Source: Caldilineaceae bacterium
Lineage (GTDB): Bacteria; Chloroflexota; Anaerolineae; Caldilineales; Caldilineaceae
Assembly: GCA_958295845.1 (NCBI GenBank)
Contig: OY282376.1
Coordinates: 1,067,022 to 1,131,021 of the forward strand
Direction of reading: 5' to 3'
DNA: 64,000 nt
Below, one piece after another: positions 53,566 through 62,036 of the stretch. Below the pieces are notes generated by a model, which made no database searches, was not told the origin of the DNA, and was given only the letters and a program-made list of their open reading frames with translations. The translations under genes were made by a program, and so were the position numbers. Within the stretch, counting starts at the first letter, position 1; each line of letters begins with the position of its first letter.

Positions 53566-54540
53566 TCAAGCAGCCTGCGTTACCAACTGCTCGGCCAGCT
53601 CCAGGGCATCCGCCGGCCAAAAACATTCGGGCCTGGGCTCATACACGCCCGGCGTTCCCTCTTGCGGTCGGCAGCTCTGAATCGTTTCAACCCATCTGTC
53701 CGGTATTGCTTCCCGCCCATGAACAGCTCCCAGTAGCGCCCCGCAGATCGCCGCGTTGGTGTCTGTATCACCCCCGCGCATGATCGTGTCAACGATTCCC
53801 TCCTCCACGCTTTCGGCATTGAGAAGCTGCCAGAGGGCGTTGGGGAAGGCGATCAGCACCCATCCCTGTTGATAATTGAATTCGTCTGGTGGAGAGTCGG
53901 CGGCTGCCACGATCTTCTCCTTCAACTTGGCGTCGACCTCCATGTCTTCTGCCCAGCCTGCGATCTCTCCATACAGGTCAGCGGCGTCGCACCCTGTGCG
54001 CACCGCGTGCGCAATCGCCATCGCGAACAGCGCGTTGGCCTCCTGGCAGACCCGGTGGATGTGGGTGATTTCGGCATCCTGCCGTGCCCATTCTGCCACT
54101 CGCTCCAAACTGTAGTTGGCGCCGAATATCCCCAGCGGGCTGATCCGCATCATCGCCCCGTTTGCCTGGCTGCCAGGGTCAGGCATTCCTCTCAGGCCGC
54201 TACGGATAGTGAAACCGCAGTCAAAGGGATCGGAATCCAACCAGAACACGTAGGCTTTTCTTACCTCTTCCTGGTCGAACTTCCCCTGTGAAACAAGCGA
54301 CCGCGCCAGGAGCAGCGCCATCTCCGAATCATCTGTGGGCTGTCCTGCAATCGTGTTCCAGGTGCCGCCGTCAGCCATGTCGGGCACGCCGTCGGGATAG
54401 CTTCGGCGTATCCGTTCCGGCGTCTGGAACTCCACCAGGCTGCCCAGGGAGTCCCCGATCAACTGGCCGAGTAAACAGCCCTGCGCCCTGGATAGGACGC
54501 CAGACCTGGAAAAGTTCTTTTCAGATGTCATCTCTTTCAT
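53566..54540 (-). CDS. ADP-ribosylglycohydrolase family protein
   Basis: 324 aa all-helical ARH/DraG-type protein. The two dimetal motifs are present: GQPTDDSEMALLLARS near residues 65-80 and RGGDTDTNAAICGALLGA near 248-265. It would remove ADP-ribose from proteins or small molecules; some members act on other glycosides. It heads the operon with DUF1907 and the enolase-superfamily gene, 41 bases apart. Confidence 0.9.
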   Translation of the reverse strand: MKEMTSEKNFSRSGVLSRAQGCLLGQLIGDSLGSLVEFQTPERIRRSYPDGVPDMADGGTWNTIAGQPTDDSEMALLLARSLVSQGKFDQEEVRKAYVFWLDSDPFDCGFTIRSGLRGMPDPGSQANGAMMRISPLGIFGANYSLERVAEWARQDAEITHIHRVCQEANALFAMAIAHAVRTGCDAADLYGEIAGWAEDMEVDAKLKEKIVAAADSPPDEFNYQQGWVLIAFPNALWQLLNAESVEEGIVDTIMRGGDTDTNAAICGALLGAVHGREAIPDRWVETIQSCRPQEGTPGVYEPRPECFWPADALELAEQLVTQAA

Positions 54541-54622
54541 TCCTTATGCATGATTGTACCATTTTGGGTGTACCTTTGGCGGACGGCAACTGCCTGTCTG
54601 GCTGACGTCAACTAGGATCAGT

Positions 54623-56146
54623 TCACCGTCGGGTCGATATGAGTTCGTAGACAGTGAACTGGCCTTCTTTAGCTCTCTCCACCAATGCAAACTCCCTAGT
54701 AGCCAGATGGGGTTGGAAGTTTCTGAGTGGCTGCCAAGCCGGAGCGATGACGAATCTGGCGCTCTGCGGTCTCTTCGCGGCATCGTCCGCCAGCGCAATC
54801 GGGTTTGCAACCCAGCGCACGGTGTAATCCCTGGGATTTTCAAAGAAATAGAACTGATAGTGCCAACTTAGCGCCTGATGATACAGGACGGCTCCAGGCG
54901 GACTATGACTGTCAAGCCAGGCAGAGGTCTCACGAAGGCCGTCGTATGCACCGTGATCACTCCCTATTGGGAATTCCCCTCTGGCCGCCTGAACCGAGCT
55001 GGGAAGCAAGAGCACTATCCACAGTCCCAAAACGGCCTGTCTCCACAGGTTGGAACCCGGCGCCAGTAACCTGGCTGTGAGCCACCCGCATAGGAGGGCA
55101 AATGCCGGCGCAAGCGGCAGGAAGTACCGGTCCCAAATTGGCAGACTGAATACTGCATGGATTCCCCAATACGCCGCGATCCATCCGAACAGCAGGATTG
55201 CAAGGATGGAATTTCGCTTCGAAAAGGACAATTCTGTCCGCCCCATATTCACTACCGCCAGCACACACGCAGCGATCAAGACCATCCACACGATGTGACT
55301 GGCGGTAAGATACCAGAGCAAGTCGGCGATGCGCGCCACGCGGTCCGGCCATTGGCCGATCGAAAGCAATTTAAGTGCGCCGTAGTTGCGCACACTCAGG
55401 TCCCACGGCGATGGTGCGACGGTCCAGCGCGTACTGTCCCAGTACAGAATTGGCAGGATCGTCAGAGTAAGTCCGCCGCCCACACGCGCTATCGCGGTCA
55501 GAATGGGTTTTGCTTTCGCATTCCCCGCTATCACAACGGCAAGTGCCAGCGGAATAAAGAGGATGCCCTGCTGCTTGGTCATGATCGCGGCGCCGAGGCA
55601 CAAACCGGCCAGGAATGGGCGCGACCTCTGCGCGGCGTAAACTGAGCATATGCCGGCCAGCACCAACAGGGGATCGGTGAACGCCGTCGGGCTATAGCTG
55701 ATGGCAAAGGGATTCAGCGCAAATACTGTTGCCGCCACCACGCCCGCAGTCGGCGACCAAGCCCTTCTTGCGATGGCGGCGACGACCGGGATCGTCAGTA
55801 TGCTGATACCGATATTCAGCAGCCGCGCACTGGCCTCCGAAGAGCCTAACGCCTTAAAGCAATAGGCAAGCAGCCAGATGAACAGCGGGGGCTTGTCGAT
55901 CCACTGCTCTAAAAAAGAGGGATCGTCATGCAGAAAATGCAGCGCCCAATAACTGTATAATGCTTCATCCTGGTGAAATCGAAAGCGGTCCAGCATGATC
56001 AGCCGCAAACCGAATCCCACCAGAAGCAGGAAACACAAATAGCGGTGATGTACCCCAACACCAAGGACGTTGGGCAGAATAACGCCTGGGAATGATGAGG
56101 TGGCAAACCGCTTCTTTGCGGCAGTAGCGTGCAACGTAAAATGCAC
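54623..56146 (-). CDS. GT39/ArnT-type membrane glycosyltransferase
   Basis: 507 aa. An N-terminal helix is followed by the luminal/extracytoplasmic acidic motif RFHQDEALYSYWALHFLHDD (DE near residue 61), and about 11 helices in total. This matches the PMT/ArnT (dolichyl- or polyprenyl-phosphate-sugar dependent) family. It would attach a sugar to protein or lipid on the outer face of the membrane. The substrate is unknown and no partner is adjacent. Confidence 0.85.
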   Translation of the reverse strand: MHFTLHATAAKKRFATSSFPGVILPNVLGVGVHHRYLCFLLLVGFGLRLIMLDRFRFHQDEALYSYWALHFLHDDPSFLEQWIDKPPLFIWLLAYCFKALGSSEASARLLNIGISILTIPVVAAIARRAWSPTAGVVAATVFALNPFAISYSPTAFTDPLLVLAGICSVYAAQRSRPFLAGLCLGAAIMTKQQGILFIPLALAVVIAGNAKAKPILTAIARVGGGLTLTILPILYWDSTRWTVAPSPWDLSVRNYGALKLLSIGQWPDRVARIADLLWYLTASHIVWMVLIAACVLAVVNMGRTELSFSKRNSILAILLFGWIAAYWGIHAVFSLPIWDRYFLPLAPAFALLCGWLTARLLAPGSNLWRQAVLGLWIVLLLPSSVQAARGEFPIGSDHGAYDGLRETSAWLDSHSPPGAVLYHQALSWHYQFYFFENPRDYTVRWVANPIALADDAAKRPQSARFVIAPAWQPLRNFQPHLATREFALVERAKEGQFTVYELISTRR

Positions 56147-56369
56147 AGTTCCGTCGCTGACTTAAGATTATGAGCAGGAAGGAAAAACAGACCGATGCTC
56201 TGAGATACGCTCAGACCATCCGTAAAGCATTGTACATTCTACTTCAAGGCAAATGGGGTTCAAAAAACCGGGGTAATTTTCGAGGTACTACATGCAAGTG
56301 TGGGCTTGATGCGACTCCTCTTCAAGAAAAAGCCCATTGTAGCGGGCGAGACACGAAATTTTCCGGACC

Positions 56370-56948
56370 TCAACTGCTGTCCTCGCAGACCGCCAGGCCC
56401 CCTTCCAGCAGTTCATACATATTCACAGCATCACGTGGAGGTCCACTCTTATCAACTTTCTGCGCTCTTTCGAACTGTCCCACAAACGCAAAAAGGCCCG
56501 CTTGAAACATTGTCACCGCCGTAATCTGGGCAGGTGAAATCGCCAACCCGCGTCCAACGCCCAGGCCCTCTTCCCTCTCTGCTGCAGAGAGGTTGCTCAG
56601 AAAGCAGTCCGAAAACTCTTGTAAGAGAGCGATGTAGTCTATCGAACTTTCAGATCCGTCCATCTTCGCCAGTATACTCGCAAGATCGTTCAAGTCGGCT
56701 TTGGCAGAAGACGGTTTCGGCTTGGCGCTGTCGGCTTCGGATAGAGAACTCTGCTGATTTGACGCTGTACCAAAATCGCATCGAATGCGATCCTGGCCGG
56801 GCAGATACTCCGATGGCTCTGCCTCGATCGTCTCTCCTATCAGCAGCGCTCGTTCACCTGAAATACACGGCTCTGCCGGCTCAGACGCAATCGGAACGCA
56901 GGCCGTCGCGAGAAACACAGTTCCGGCAATAAGGACTCTCATGAACAT
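56370..56948 (-). CDS. Predicted lipoprotein, unknown function
   Basis: About 192 aa from the ATG at 56948 (an upstream ATG at 56969 adds seven charged residues). A signal peptide ends in the lipobox LATAC. The mature protein has six cysteines including the anchor and no recognised domain; a helical segment near the C-terminus (FQAGLFAFVGQFERAQKV) is the only structure suggested. Convergent/independent of neighbours; an overlapping open frame on the other strand is a shadow. Confidence 0.6.
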   Translation of the reverse strand: MFMRVLIAGTVFLATACVPIASEPAEPCISGERALLIGETIEAEPSEYLPGQDRIRCDFGTASNQQSSLSEADSAKPKPSSAKADLNDLASILAKMDGSESSIDYIALLQEFSDCFLSNLSAAEREEGLGVGRGLAISPAQITAVTMFQAGLFAFVGQFERAQKVDKSGPPRDAVNMYELLEGGLAVCEDSS

Positions 56949-57388
56949 GGCTTCGTGTCTTTTCTCCATCGACTTCCCGGAGCTTGCAGGCTAGCCGATA
57001 CGCCAGGCACAAACTCGTAAGCAGAAAGTCTCACTAAGCACTGGGCATGTCTCTTCACTGTGTCCCTTAGCCTCCGCTCCGGTCCTTCGAAGCAAAGAAA
57101 TGACAGTGGGTGAATGTGTGAATGCCCAAAGACTTGCGCACCGTCCGTTCACCGCGAAGCGCTCAGATCAGCGCAGTCATCACCCCCGATAGGGCGCAAT
57201 GTTTCTCCCTCTTGTCGTAGGGCCATTCGTTCGGACCATTTCTCGCGCGCTCGGGTAGAGGAAGGGTCCGAAACCTCTACGAGACAGTGTACCCCTCGTG
57301 TTTTCAGTCTGTCCTTCTCAAATGTACCGTTATCGGGAGATCATAGGTTCTATTTTGGGAGATTTCTCACTGAAGAAGTGACGCAAGG

Positions 57389-57440
57389 TGATACAATTCT
57401 TATTAGAAGGTGATGCCAGATTACAGCGTCGTATCTGGCA
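57389..57440 (+). promoter_or_regulatory. XRE-regulator promoter with inverted-repeat operator
   Basis: An extended -10 (TGATACAAT, 57389-57397) is followed 16 bases later by a perfect 8-bp inverted repeat, TGCCAGAT (57414-57421) and ATCTGGCA (57433-57440), separated by 11 bases. It lies between the promoter and the start codon, the usual place for an autoregulatory operator. It could also fold as a leader hairpin. The upstream 56970-57388 holds nothing recognisable. Confidence 0.55.
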
Positions 57441-57447
57441 GTAGACA

Positions 57448-58353
57448 GTGGAGGTTGCTGTGGAACGGAAAATATTCGGCAAAGTCGTTGCCGCACTGCG
57501 GAAGGAGCAGATGGATTTCAACAGCGGCAACAGCTGGAGTCAGGAAAAACTGGCAGATGAAACAGGGCTGACGACAAGAATCGTTGGCAAGATTGAGCGA
57601 GGCAGTCAGGTGCGGTTGGACAGAGCGATCCTTCAAGAGCTGGCGCGGGCATTCCGACTTACTTCCCTGGAAAGACGCGAATTCTTCTCTATGGCCAGCG
57701 AAATTACCGACGAGGCGATCGTGCGTGACGACCTCAGCCACCAGGATGTCTTCGCCCAAGTCTGGGCGACGCTCGGCACGATTTGCACACCTGCTTTCCT
57801 CATGGACTCGTTCGGCGATCTGGTCGGAGCAAACCGGCCCGTCCTCGACTTTCACAAACTTAACTGGTCACAGCTCAATGGAGCTAGATGTACAGCGGGA
57901 AACGTTAATATCCTTTCACTTTTGCTTGCCCCTGACGCGCCGATTCGTAGTGTGCTGGGTAGCGGCTGGCATTCAATCGCTCTGGCCAATATGCGGCAGT
58001 GGCGGGTCATGACATTGCGGTATCGTCATACAAACCGCTTCCGCAATCTCTTCACCACATTGTCGGCTTACCCCGACTTCCAGATGCTGTGGGCAGCCAG
58101 TCGCAGACGCGTCGAAGACGACAATAGCCGCCTGCGCAGCCACTTCTATACACACGGGATCTATGGACCGGTGGCTTATACCGTCTTCACAAACATCAGC
58201 CTGAGCGCCTGCGGCGATCTCTACCTTGCTACCTTTGTACCTCAGAATCGCGACACAGGCGCCGTCTTCCAGAACTTGGCGGACAGGAAAAATCGTCCCA
58301 TGGCTCTGACGCCCTGGCCGAATCCCAGTCTTCCCTGCAGCGCATACGCGTAG
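57448..58353 (+). CDS. XRE-family regulator with MmyB-like ligand domain
   Basis: 301 aa. An N-terminal helix-turn-helix (residues about 8-70) contains WSQEKLADETGL, then RIVGKIERGSQVRLD. The C-terminal 200 residues resemble the MmyB-like transcription regulator ligand-binding domain (PAFLMDSFGDLVGANRPVLDF and HTNRFRNLFTTLSAYPDFQMLW). GTG at 57448 or 57460 could start it; an RBS is not obvious. A perfect inverted repeat just upstream is a good candidate for its own operator. Confidence 0.82.
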   Translation: MEVAVERKIFGKVVAALRKEQMDFNSGNSWSQEKLADETGLTTRIVGKIERGSQVRLDRAILQELARAFRLTSLERREFFSMASEITDEAIVRDDLSHQDVFAQVWATLGTICTPAFLMDSFGDLVGANRPVLDFHKLNWSQLNGARCTAGNVNILSLLLAPDAPIRSVLGSGWHSIALANMRQWRVMTLRYRHTNRFRNLFTTLSAYPDFQMLWAASRRRVEDDNSRLRSHFYTHGIYGPVAYTVFTNISLSACGDLYLATFVPQNRDTGAVFQNLADRKNRPMALTPWPNPSLPCSAYA

Positions 58354-58686
58354 AAGACTTCCCGGGGCGAAACAGGGCTATACACTTTTGGTCGACATTA
58401 ACTGCGAACAATTGCGTTGTTGGCGTGGGGGTTCGTCGGTGAGACGGAAGGACTGACCCGGAGAGTACTGTGCCGATCAGTTAACAGTATGCATGGTGGA
58501 AGGGCAGTAGACTAAGCCTGTAGCCCACCGGTTAAGGGGATTTTGAAGCTTACGGGCACAGAAGCGCCACCAGGACCAGCCGCCGACCAAGGTCGCGGGG
58601 TCGGCCACCAGGCTTGACCCCGCGACCTTCCACTTTGGGCCCAAGTCGACACTGATCGAATCTCTACTCCGGCCAGCCATCTGAGC
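58354..58686. other. Intergenic region, unexplained
   Basis: About 330 bp between the XRE gene and the convergent PhyH gene. It contains a compact inverted pair, GGTCGCGGGGTC at 58590 and GACCCCGCGACC at 58615, which could form a long hairpin around GGCCACCAGGCTT. A short minus frame here (58477-58680) has no recognised homology and is not called. Confidence 0.5.
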
Positions 58687-59595
58687 CTATGTCCAGGAAT
58701 CAACTCCCAACAGCTTGCGCCCCAGCGGCGTCAGCTTGGCCGGCGTCTGGTGCCGGTGCTCCCAGTCCCGCAAGTCACCGGGCCAGTTAGACATGGGGCG
58801 GCACTCTTGCCAAGAGAGGGTACGCGCCTCGCGTTGCTCTTCGTCCATTTCCGGCGCCGGCGACATGGTGATGTATTGGGCCAGCCGCGGTCGCGTCGAA
58901 CGGTTATGACCGTTTCCGTGTGCCAGCAACCGGTGCCAGATGACCAGATCTCCAGCCTTGCCTTCCACGACTTTGAAATCCAGGCCTGACATGTCGGGAA
59001 AGCGGGGATCGCGATCAACTGGCTGCGTCTTTACCCACTCGTAGAATGTCCTGTGGAAGCCGGGAATACACTGGAAGCCGCCCTGGTCGAGGCCGGTATC
59101 GGTCAGATAGACTACGCCCTGCACACCAAGGTGGGTTGTGGGGTCCGGGCGCCAGGTCGCGGCGATGTCGGCGCCGTTCAGGAGGGGCACCTCGCCCGTG
59201 TCAATATCCCAGTGGATCATGCCCTTGTGGCCCCATTCCGGCTTGTCGGGCCTGTCCGGGGGCTTCATATTGGCGCGATCCAGCGACACCCACAGCTTCT
59301 CCGTTCCCAGGATTTCGCTGAATGCCTGATGAATGCGGGGGTACTGGCGGTTGTCCCACAGCGTCTGATGTTGGTACATTTCCACCATCCCCGCTTGCGA
59401 GATCGGAGAACAGAGGTCCTCACGCGTATAGGGTCTGTACCTGTACCAGGTCTCCGGGTCGGACTCATCCATCTCCAAGAACGTCCAGATCTGCTTCACG
59501 AGTGCGTCCAGATTCTCTTCCGGCACGGCGTTTGGGATTACGACATAGCCATTCTCTTCCCAGAACGCCCAGTCTTTTTCGTCCAATACAGGCAT
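58687..59595 (-). CDS. Phytanoyl-CoA dioxygenase (PhyH) family protein
   Basis: 302 aa Fe(II)/2-oxoglutarate dioxygenase. The metal-binding HxD is in MIHWDID near residues 125-131, and the distal His is in LLAHGNGHNRS near residues 225-235, with the 2-oxoglutarate-binding Arg in the following RSTRPRL. It would hydroxylate a small molecule. It is the last gene of a co-directional group of four: unknown protein, enolase-superfamily enzyme, Gfo/Idh, PhyH. Confidence 0.9.
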   Translation of the reverse strand: MPVLDEKDWAFWEENGYVVIPNAVPEENLDALVKQIWTFLEMDESDPETWYRYRPYTREDLCSPISQAGMVEMYQHQTLWDNRQYPRIHQAFSEILGTEKLWVSLDRANMKPPDRPDKPEWGHKGMIHWDIDTGEVPLLNGADIAATWRPDPTTHLGVQGVVYLTDTGLDQGGFQCIPGFHRTFYEWVKTQPVDRDPRFPDMSGLDFKVVEGKAGDLVIWHRLLAHGNGHNRSTRPRLAQYITMSPAPEMDEEQREARTLSWQECRPMSNWPGDLRDWEHRHQTPAKLTPLGRKLLGVDSWT

Positions 59596-59637
59596 CTCTC
59601 TCCTCCTGAATATTCACCTCCGCCATCGAGCGGAGGC

Positions 59638-60795
59638 TCATCCATCCTTCCCACTCTCAAGTCGAACTTCACGTCCAACCTCAGCGCTTTTCAACAGGCC
59701 CTCCATCATCTCCTGTACGATCAAGCCATGCCGCAGAGGCGCCTCGCAGGGGGTACCATCCAGAATGCAGGCGACAAAGTGTTCGGCAATGGCGTTCCAC
59801 GCCTCGCTTCTTTCCTTGGTAAGACCCTCGAACGTGATATCAATCGGGCGGCCTTCATCATTCAGTCCGCGCCCGGCTGTGGGTTTGGCGCCGAATTCTT
59901 TCGCCTCATCCACTACAGAAGCGGGAACCGGGCCGTTTGTGTACAGCGTCGGTGGCCGCAACTGCGCGCCTGCCTCGTCTCCAAACAGCTCGATCTGCAG
60001 GTCACCGGGTTGGTGGGAGGCCCAGAAACTCTCTACCTGCAGGGCTCCGCCATTGTCAAACCGGATGAATCCACCGGCATAGTCGTCCGCGGTAAACTGG
60101 CTGTAGTAACTCTCCGGCGCTGCAGCGACTTTATCCGGCGTCCTGCGCCCAAAGAAACCCAAACCGCGCGGACCGAATTTCGCGCCGGCGACACCCGTCA
60201 CACTCAGCGGCCGCGGCCTTCCCAGCATCCACCACGCCGCGTCCAAAACGTGAACGCCCATATCTCGGAATGCTCCGCCACCTTTACGAATAAAACCAGG
60301 GTTCCAAGCCGGAATGCCGTTGCGGCGAATGCTGCGGGCGCGGGCGTAGTAAATCTCGCCAAAAGTGCCGCGCCGCGCCAAGCCGCCCAAGTACTGCACC
60401 TCCGCCGAAAAACGGGTGGACAGAGACATCATGTTTGCGACCCCTGATGATTCCGCCGCTTCCACCAGCCCGGCCGCTGCTTCCACCGAATCGGCAAGCG
60501 GCTTCGTGACCAGGACATGCTTGTCGTGGGCCACCGCTTTCAGGCCCATTGGAACATGAAGTTGATTGGGCGTGCCAATAAAAACGGCGTCGATCTCGCT
60601 GCTGCGGCATAGCTCGTCGAAGTCAGTGTACAGGCGAATCTCGTCCGGTTGCGGCAGGAGCGCCGCGAAATCGGCCATGCTTTCCTCGACCAGATCACAA
60701 AGCGCCACCACTTCCGCGCGCGGATTATTCGCCAGGGCGAGACCATTGGGCCTGCCAATACCCATGCCGACGACAGCTACACGTACTTTTTTCAT
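59638..60795 (-). CDS. Gfo/Idh/MocA-family oxidoreductase
   Basis: 385 aa. Rossmann motif VAVVGMGIGRPN near residues 6-17, FIGTPNQLHVPMGLKA near 71-86 and VTKPLADSVEAA near 95-106 (the EKP motif here reads TKP). A substrate-binding segment GGGAFRDMGVHVLDAAWW near 166-183 has the catalytic His. It ends 42 bases before PhyH. Together with the enolase-superfamily gene upstream it suggests a sugar or inositol derivative as the substrate. Confidence 0.9.
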   Translation of the reverse strand: MKKVRVAVVGMGIGRPNGLALANNPRAEVVALCDLVEESMADFAALLPQPDEIRLYTDFDELCRSSEIDAVFIGTPNQLHVPMGLKAVAHDKHVLVTKPLADSVEAAAGLVEAAESSGVANMMSLSTRFSAEVQYLGGLARRGTFGEIYYARARSIRRNGIPAWNPGFIRKGGGAFRDMGVHVLDAAWWMLGRPRPLSVTGVAGAKFGPRGLGFFGRRTPDKVAAAPESYYSQFTADDYAGGFIRFDNGGALQVESFWASHQPGDLQIELFGDEAGAQLRPPTLYTNGPVPASVVDEAKEFGAKPTAGRGLNDEGRPIDITFEGLTKERSEAWNAIAEHFVACILDGTPCEAPLRHGLIVQEMMEGLLKSAEVGREVRLESGKDG

Positions 60796-60879
60796 TACGA
60801 TTCCCGTTTTCGACTATCCGGCGTCAGGCTGACAGCAGGCCGCTCCGACCTCTGCGCTTCCGTCGCCGCCGTGTTGCGA

Positions 60880-62025
60880 TTATCGATCGACAGTCAATGC
60901 GTAGTGCCCTTCAATGTAAGGGTAACGCCCGGCAACCTCATCTGCCAACTCGATTCCCAGTCCGGGGCTGTCCGGCAAATGTAGTTGCCCGTTGTCCATT
61001 ACCGGCGGCTCGGCGGCAATATCCCATTGCAGCGGCCCTTGAATCTGGCAAACTTCGAGTATCTCCAGGTTGGGCAAGGCCGCAACTGCATGTGCGTGCG
61101 CCATCGCCATCAGTCCATTGTGCCAGGAATGGGGATAGAGTTTGAGGCCGTGATGCGCCGCCAACTCTGCGATGCGCACCAACTCTGTCAGGCCGCACAC
61201 GCCCGCATCGGGCTGTACGATATCATATGCCCGCTTCTCAATATACGGGCGAAACTGCTCCAACGTCGTGAAGCTCTCGCCGCCGGTAACAGGCATATCC
61301 ACCGCCGCTGCAAGCGTGGCATAGCCGTCAATATCGCTCCAGGGGATAGGCTCTTCCAGCCAGGCGAACTCCAGTCGGTCCAGTTCCATGGCTATGGGCA
61401 GCGCCTCGTCCAGCGTCAACCTGCAGTTACCGTCAAGCGCCAACTTCATTTTACCCGCCACCGCCTGATGCAGCTCTCGCACAAGCCCGAGAAATCGGTC
61501 AACCGTCACGCCGTCCCACGCCCAATCTGTGCCGATGCGAAACTTCATTACAGGGAAGCCCTGATCGGCATATCCTACTGCCTCTTCGATCAACTGCTCG
61601 GGACGGTCACGCCAATCGTAGCGGCAACCGCTCGACGCGTACATCGGCACAGAGTCTGCCGGACTGGCGCCTAGCAGTTCGCTGACCCGCTTGCCCGCCA
61701 TCTTCCCGCGCAGATCCCATAGGGCGCAGTCTATCCCGGCAACAGCCGCGTCATGGGCGCGGTCCCTGCCATTCGGATGCGGCGGCGTAGCCGGGTCGGC
61801 CGCATCCTTGCCGATGAGCGTCGGCGCAAGCCAGTCGACCCATTCGGCGATCCGCGGCGGTACGCCATATGCGCTCGCTTCGCCAATGCCGACTAATCCT
61901 TCCTCAGTGTGTACCCTCACAACGGCACAATCGGCCTTTACCGTGCGGTATTGGGCAGTGATCCACTGCCGTTCCGGCTCGTGCATGCGCGAGAGGCATA
62001 CTGTATCGAGTGCTGTAATCCTCAT
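60880..62025 (-). CDS. Mandelate racemase/enolase-superfamily enzyme
   Basis: 381 aa from the ATG at 62025, preceded by AAGAGGGATTGAT. Metal ligands are Asp in LALDGNCRL (about 192), Glu in WLEEPIPWSD (about 218) and Glu in VTGGESFTTLE (about 243). Catalytic residues are suggested by MKFRIG (about 160), IVQPDAGVCGL (about 266) and LYPHSWHN (about 293). The family dehydrates or racemises acid sugars. It starts 12 bases after the stop of the upstream gene. Confidence 0.9.
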   Translation of the reverse strand: MRITALDTVCLSRMHEPERQWITAQYRTVKADCAVVRVHTEEGLVGIGEASAYGVPPRIAEWVDWLAPTLIGKDAADPATPPHPNGRDRAHDAAVAGIDCALWDLRGKMAGKRVSELLGASPADSVPMYASSGCRYDWRDRPEQLIEEAVGYADQGFPVMKFRIGTDWAWDGVTVDRFLGLVRELHQAVAGKMKLALDGNCRLTLDEALPIAMELDRLEFAWLEEPIPWSDIDGYATLAAAVDMPVTGGESFTTLEQFRPYIEKRAYDIVQPDAGVCGLTELVRIAELAAHHGLKLYPHSWHNGLMAMAHAHAVAALPNLEILEVCQIQGPLQWDIAAEPPVMDNGQLHLPDSPGLGIELADEVAGRYPYIEGHYALTVDR

Positions 62026-62036
62026 ATCAATCCCTC

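Noticed and set aside
56170..56505. 111-residue plus-strand frame
   Set aside because: Overlaps the better supported minus-strand lipoprotein and has no recognisable domain.
58477..58680. Short minus-strand frame between the XRE and PhyH genes
   Set aside because: No recognisable family, start site or ribosome-binding site; left as unexplained intergenic sequence.
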